In this document: piece by piece, positions 58,701 through 64,000 of the stretch
How positions within the stretch are numbered: position 1 is the first letter of the stretch
Layout of the letters: every line of letters starts with the position of its first letter
Source of the DNA: Voacanga thouarsii
Taxonomy: Eukaryota > Streptophyta > Magnoliopsida > Gentianales > Apocynaceae
Reading direction: 5' to 3'
Assembly: GCA_026120185.1 (NCBI GenBank)
Contig: JANUWF010002024.1
Span: 1,178,001-1,242,000, forward strand
Length of the DNA: 64,000 nucleotides
The notes under the pieces: model-generated
What the model was told of the DNA's origin: nothing
The model's input: only the letters and a program-made list of their open reading frames with translations
Databases searched by the model: none
Position numbers and translations under genes: made by a program

Positions 58701-60243
58701 TACTTGAATAACCAAAGTTGGATTCGGGTTCAACGGTGCTTCCTGAACTGAAACGTCTACTTATTCTGCGGGAATATCAGCTAACCATTAGCTCCTTCGC
58801 ATCAAACACATACCACGTTTACTAACTCTTGACCTTTCAGAGTATTCTCGAATCTCTATGGACCTCTACCGGTAAAAGTAGAACTAGGATGAAAAAGATT
58901 GGAAGAAAAATGGAAGAGCTAAACGATAAAGGAAAAACGATAAGAAAATGGTGGCCTATTTTCTAAGGAAAAAGACGAAAGCTGTTTACTATTCCTTCCA
59001 AAAATTCGGTCAACGTACTGGCACACAGTAATGCCTTTTTCAATATATATAAAATAACAGCTTCCTTTTCCTTCTCAAAAAACAATAGCTGACCACTTAC
59101 TCTTTTCTTTTAATTTCCTTATTTCCTTTTACACATGATGGCTACCATTAAAACCCTGATGAGCCATGTTTTCTTAATTAGTCTAATGACTAATTTAATA
59201 ACTCTTTTATTAATTAATTAATCCACTTGGGCCCAATATAAAATTATATAAAATAATTAATTAATAAATCAATTAATTAAATTAGCTCTTTTATTAATTA
59301 ATTAATTCACTTAGGCCCAATATAAAATTACCTAAGATAATTAATTAATAAACAAATTAATTAAATTGGCTCAATTAATTATTCTAGTCCAAATAAATAA
59401 TACTAGAATAATTAATTAGACTTATAAAATAATTCTTCCAATAATAAATTCACCTAATAACCCCATATAGGAAATAAATTTACTAAAAATATTTGAGCTA
59501 CTCTAGGGACCAAAAGACATATTGTTTTTTACTACTAAAATGACCAAAATATCCCGACTAACAAATAGCCATATTTTAATCATTTTAAATATTCAATTTA
59601 TCATCATATGAAAATATTAACCCCGAAAATAATATTGCAAGTGCAGTGTCTTCAACCTACAGGTGTAATAACAAAAATACCTCTCTACGTAACACCCGTC
59701 ATTAAGATAAGAAAAATGCACTAACACCTTTCTTAATGACATCTATCATCCTTTGATAACTAGTTCGATAATTCATGACTTTCAGTATGTATCTACTTAT
59801 CACAGAAAGCTACCCAAAGGTGTATATACTTATTCATATTTCCCAAGACCCTAGATTATTAGATTATTCCGGACAATCACAAGGGGTTGATTTCTTCATG
59901 TAATGAAGTATAGAAACTCTATTATATAAGTTCATCTTAATTAATTAGAGCCATACACTCAACGTACAAGGTTATTGGCCTTGCGATAAAACCTCGCCCA
60001 ACATACATCAAAGTGTACAAGTCACCAGATCTCTAACTCATACTCAAGTCTTAGGGTACTCGTCCGCACTGTAGTGTAATGATATAAACCTTGATGAAGT
60101 ACCCAACTCCATCAATTGATCAAGAACAGCTTTTTGCTTATGTGTTAGTAGCCCATAATCTACACTTTACTGTGAAAGCAGAAATTTTTATTAATCTCCA
60201 AAATATAGAAATACACAGGTCATTTTGGGCATACATTCAAACA

Positions 60244-60603
60244 GACTCTACAATGGAAGTGGAATATTTGGTAGCTTGTGAGGCAGCTAAAGAAGCAGTA
60301 TGGTTGAATAACTTCTTAATAAAACTTGAGATGGTTCCTTCTGCATTTCAAGCTATTAGTTTGTACTGTGACAATAGTGGTGCAGTGGTAAATCTAAAAG
60401 AACCATGTAGCCATCAGTATGCTAAATACATTGAACGAAAATATCGCCTACTTAGAAAGATTGTTCAACATGGAGATGTAGAAGTATGCAAGATTTCTTC
60501 TGCTAAAAATCTTACTAATCGTTTTACTAAAAGTTTACCTGCAACAGTTTTTGGAAGTCATATCGAAGGTATAGGTATTTCTGACATGTCCCATTTACTC
60601 TAG
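60244..60603 (+). pseudogene. Copia A2 RNase H C-terminal part
   Basis: It reads in frame from the duplication: DSTMEVEYLVACEAAKEAVW, LYCDNSGAVVNLKEPCSHQY and FGSHIEGIGISDMSHLL, ending in TAG at 60601-60603. This is the C-terminal two thirds of copia RNase H and is nearly identical in order to A1 (21190-21560). The preceding open sequence 60091-60243 belongs to solo LTR B', so the apparent 170-codon ORF is a chimera. Confidence 0.88.
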
Positions 60604-60620
60604 GACAAGTATGAGAATTT

Positions 60621-60926
60621 TGTTAGATACGCCATTCAAGTAAATACAATATTTGTATTTTGAAATTATATAAAGTATATTTTTATATATTTATATATAT
60701 GTATAAGCTTGTTTTGTCTACGATGTATATAGATATTATAAATCAAGTGTTTATTTGTTAAACACAGAAAGACTTGGTTTATAATTTAATTTGAAATAAA
60801 TTATATGTGATATAAAATAAATTTGGGCAATTTATTTTATTTAGATCATCTTAATTTTATTGAAATCTATCTTTAACTTTGATAATAAAATTAAGGATAT
60901 ATTTTGATATATTAGATAGGACCATA
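60621..60926 (+). repeat. Copia A2 3' LTR, first part
   Basis: It starts TGTTAGATACGCC after RNase H and a weak purine tract. 60745-60920 match A1 21563-21735. It is interrupted at 60927 by a B-family LTR, and the rest lies outside the window. Confidence 0.8.
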
Positions 60927-61500
60927 TGTTGAAATATATGCCCTCTAGACTAGTTTATCTGATATAATTATCGAATTTATTCTCAAAATTTGTTTGTGAA
61001 TTTACATTTTATTTGTGCACGATTTTCAATTGGAAAGGACCCATTGTATTTAAGCAAGTGATCCATGTGAATGGTGGTCTTTCACAGTAAGGTATGGATC
61101 CCGAATTACTTAATACATAAATATTTGTTCTTAACCGATTGATGAGAATGGGAATCTCATCATATATAGGTTATTGTGTTATAAATTCTAAATGGGAAAT
61201 GGCTTACCTTTAGCTAGTGAGTAGTCCACTCACTACATAACATGAACGTATTTCGAATACGTAGAACAGGATCTATAATAGTAGTTTCTAAAAGTATTAT
61301 TTAAAAGAAACACAGACTATTACTGCTACAGCGTGGACTAATACTCTACTGCTTGAATATGAGTTAATGGTCTGACGAAACTAGAAGTATATACTTTGAT
61401 ATACTGTAGTTAAGGTTTTTTTGTAGAACTGATATACTTGTATGTTAGGTATATGTGACTAGTTAGTTAAGATAGACTTGTACGAGATAGCTTCTACGCT

Positions 61501-61505
61501 ATATC
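61501..61505. repeat. Solo E LTR target-site duplication, left
   Basis: ATATC, repeated exactly at 63232-63236. Confidence 0.92.
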
Positions 61506-63231
61506 TGTTGGGTATCTCAAGCTCGTATCATATACGGCGCAGCGAAAAATAAAATAAGATACCATCTCAGGACCCACCTATGTGTGGAAAACAAAACATA
61601 AAGATAATAAAAGTAACAACTTTTACCTTTGTTTGATCGTCTGAAGAACAAAAATTTCTTCTTCAAGTTGAGGCGCGATCCAGCAATCATCTTGATCCAA
61701 CTTCACGGGAGTTGAACGTCTAACTACTATAATAACAGTGTGTGATTATCTCTAACAGTAATCCACACAGAGGAATACTCAAGTACCTAAATTTCCTATG
61801 CTAGCAGAAAAAGATGGCAGCTAGGGTTCTTCACAAGAACAATCGAGAGAGAGAGAGAAGAAGAAGAGAAGGTTTAGGTGGCTGCAATTTTCATGTGAAT
61901 CTCCTTCTAAGGTTTTCGGTTATATCATCATAAAACCGAAAAAATCACTGAAAATATGGAATTCTAAAACAATTAAAGTTCCCTAATTGTAATTGGAAAC
62001 ATCAAGTTCTCACAATTACAATTTGGACCACAAATTATAACTAATTATAATTTGTCCATAACAACTTCTCTTTCTCGCAATTAACCCCACTATGTTATCA
62101 AATAATTATCAAATAACATCTTGAATATATATTCCTCTATTGTGTGTGACCTATTAGGTTTCCCAGTCAATTGGTAGCGAACATGAATTAATCCAAACGT
62201 CTTTAAGATTAATAATTCATAATAATTAGAATTAATCCTATTAATTCTAATCAGGATTGGTTTATTAATTCATCAATTAATAAACACATATTCTCATATC
62301 ATGAGCGGTATCTAGCAACATATTATGACCACCTAAGAGTCCAGGAAATCAAGTGGCTTGACATGAACCCTTCAATAACAAATTTTAGTGCAATTAACTC
62401 CTTTCACCATACAATATCTCATTTAGTTTGGAGTACGGAATTAGTGCCAACTCCCTCCAGAATTAATTTTGGTCCGAATACAATAGTACTTGTAACAGGA
62501 ACCCACTACTCTAGATGCGTAACAATTGAAACTGTTTCCAATACACAATCGCATTGGCCAAAGACTTCTTGAGTAGTAATTCCTACAAGTGGCCATGAGA
62601 TATTCGCCCCTACTATTAGGAGTGGTGAATCCTTTATTGACTCTCTCAATTACTTTTGTTTACCTCACAATGTACCCAATATCCATCCCATAGACGGCCC
62701 TTAATCGAGCTCTAGAAATTGGAATCAAAGTACAATGCTCAACAAATAAAGTACCTTGGAGATCTCAAGTCTAAGGATACTTGCACGTTTGCTATATTGA
62801 GATTATATCACTGGCACTAAATAGTTATCCATGTGATTATCTTAAAGCTAGGACATCCAATGAACTTGTTCCATTAACAAGCATCCATGTGTTAACTTTG
62901 AGTATCTCAATACTCATGGATATGAGAACCACCGCCTGATCAAATCAGGAAGTCTAACACATGCTAGTCTTAACGCATTAATGATGTCCTGTCTTATTAA
63001 TACTATGACTATGGACTATTTAAGTACTAACACTATACAATATAATAGGAATCCTATATCATGATCTCTATCATGATTTCCTTAACACAGTATTGTATTA
63101 GGGACTTTATCGAATAGTTAAATTACTTAAAAGTAAACAAAAGAAACAGTAAGATAAATAATGCCTCTTATTAAAATAAAATGTGTCATATACAATGTAC
63201 AAGTGATTGCCTCTGCGGCACAACACAAATA
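61506..63231 (-). mobile_element. Solo LTR of copia E family
   Basis: 1,726 bp, collinear with both copia E LTRs (1,734 and 1,736 bp), in the same orientation as in copia E. The last dinucleotide is TA rather than CA. The ATATC duplication is perfect, and the minus-strand copia B LTR near 6190-6200 shows the uninterrupted site. It retains one of the two CCT-loop hairpins (62225-62251), while the first is degraded. ORF 62363-62572 is chance. Confidence 0.93.
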
Positions 63232-64000
63232 ATATCGTCCATTGTGACTGTTCAAATGATTTAATTATCCAGGGCCTTGGGAAACATGACTTGGATGCTA
63301 ACTTTAGGGTAGCTCCCTTGGAAAGTGAAAACATTCTAGGAGTCGTGGATCATTGGACTAAAGGTCTAAGGATGGTAGATATCTTTTAGAGAGGTGTTAG
63401 TACACTTCCCTTCTCTAAATGCACGGCAATGCGTAGAGGAGTATTTTAGTCATTACACCTATAGGTCGAAGACTTTGCTAACGCAGTATTGTCCTTGAGG
63501 TCAATATTTTCTTATGGTGATATTAGGAAATATTTAAAATGTAAAATATAACTATTTATATAGCAGGGGTATTTTGGCCATTTTAGTAGCCAAGGCGATG
63601 TGTCTTTTGGTCCCCGAAATGGCCCTTAAGTCATGAAAGATTTGAGTTAAGGAATTGGTCTTGATATTTATGGATTTTATTTTATTAGTCTAATTTATTA
63701 TTAGATTAGAATAAAATAAAAAGTTCGAGAGAGAGTATTTATTTTATCAAGTTTAATTGATTAATTAATTATTTAGGGCCCAAGGCACAAATTAAATAAT
63801 TAGAAAATTAATCCGGATATAAACTAGAGAAAAGGTATGAAATTTTATATTGGTCTATTTAGGCTTGTTAATTATTTATTGGGCTATTTAATAAAGCCCA
63901 AAAAATAAATAATTGAGATTTATTATTTATGGGTGTTCAAGCCCAAGAATAAATAATTTTATCTGGCATAATGAATAAAATCAAGGGTAAAATAAAATTA

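Larger units (their letters stand above)
57689..60243 (-). mobile_element. Solo LTR B' (B family, minus strand) carrying F2
   Basis: On the minus strand it begins TGTTTGAATGTATGCC at 60243 and ends at 57689. Excluding F2 and its duplication it is about 1.64 kb. Conserved words with the copia B LTR include CAACCTACAGGTGTAATAA, CAATCACAAGGGG and CTTACTGTGAAAG-like text, but the divergence is clearly larger than between other B copies. No internal region is present. Its removal restores the A2 RNase H reading. The block 59160-59470 contains repeated AATTAATTAATAAA-rich words. Confidence 0.82.
49795..60926 (+). mobile_element. Ty1/copia retrotransposon A2, nested host element
   Basis: A truncated 5' LTR (49795-50453), primer site (50455), leader, gag (52040-52850), protease, integrase, RT, RNase H (to 60603) and the 3' LTR start (60621-60926) are in standard plus-strand order. 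Three insertions interrupt it: solo LTR F1 (53339-54923), solo LTR B' carrying solo LTR F2 (57689-60243), and a further B LTR at 60927. Each has flanks that rejoin coding or LTR sequence. Heavy stops show that A2 is old. Confidence 0.88.
60927..64000 (+). mobile_element. Copia B-family LTR, plus strand, runs off the window
   Basis: TGTTGAAATATATGCCCTCT at 60927 is the B LTR start. It continues to 61505 and, after solo LTR E, from 63232 to the window end, where it matches 5400-6200 of the minus-strand B LTR reverse-complemented (for example GGGTATTTTGGCCATTTTAG-like text and AATAAATAATTGAGATTT). About 1.34 of ~1.81 kb is visible, so I cannot tell whether this is a 5' LTR or a solo LTR. 63237-64000 holds no gene. 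Confidence 0.9.

Noticed and set aside
60091..60603. Single 170-codon gene
   Set aside because: The first 51 codons are solo LTR B' sequence and only the rest is RNase H, so it is a chimera of two elements.

Overview
This window looks like plant nuclear DNA from an AT-rich, retrotransposon-dense (probably pericentromeric or otherwise heterochromatic) region. The evidence is: Ty1/copia elements with initiator-Met-tRNA-type primer sites, a CACTA (En/Spm) transposon with plant TNP2 and TNPA domain families, a plant L1-type LINE with a DUF4283 ORF1 and an RNase H tail, a hAT-type MITE, GT-AG introns, and long microsatellites. I find no host gene, rRNA, canonical tRNA, CRISPR array or bacterial-type operon. 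Almost every base that can be assigned belongs to a nest of broken mobile elements. I use working names A to F for the LTR families. Layout, left to right. (1) 1-20856: minus-strand copia B. The 3' LTR is cut by the window edge, the gag-pol is degenerate and has lost the integrase catalytic core, and the 1.8-kb 5' LTR is split by a 14,071-bp CACTA transposon (6374-20444) with a TAA target duplication. The CACTA carries minus-strand pseudogenes for a TNPA-like DNA-binding protein and a TNP2 transposase between two blocks of palindromic subterminal repeats. (2) 20857-22694: 3' part of a plus-strand copia, A1, into which B inserted. (3) About 22730-30025: a minus-strand LINE that lost most of its reverse transcriptase. 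Its ORF1 is split by copia C (25840-29454, identical-length 243-bp LTRs). (4) 30342-32880: a lone CACTA-like terminus followed by a ~155-bp tandem array and microsatellites. (5) About 34712-48582: an old plus-strand copia D. Its integrase is split by nearly complete minus-strand copia E (36184-45390, 1.73-kb LTRs, ACTAC duplication) and its RNase H by a ~488-bp hAT-like MITE. (6) About 49795-60926: plus-strand copia A2, interrupted by solo LTR F1 (TAATC), by solo LTR B' (GACTY) that itself holds solo LTR F2 (TACTT), and at its 3' LTR by another B LTR. (7) 60927-64000: that plus-strand B LTR, interrupted by a solo E LTR (ATATC) and running off the window. How the parts fit together: the genes form no host pathway. 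Each element once carried its own gag, protease, integrase, reverse transcriptase and RNase H, or transposase and accessory protein, and all visible copies have stops or deletions. Because families recur, several insertions have an empty-site copy inside the same window, so target duplications and insertion order can be read directly: CACTA into B, B into A, F2 into B' into A2, E into B into A2, E into D, C into LINE. The most unusual signals are structural: compensated hairpins at the extreme 3' end of both F solo LTRs, a run of stem-changing hairpins in F1, and GC-rich islands at a similar place in the untranslated leaders of three copia elements.
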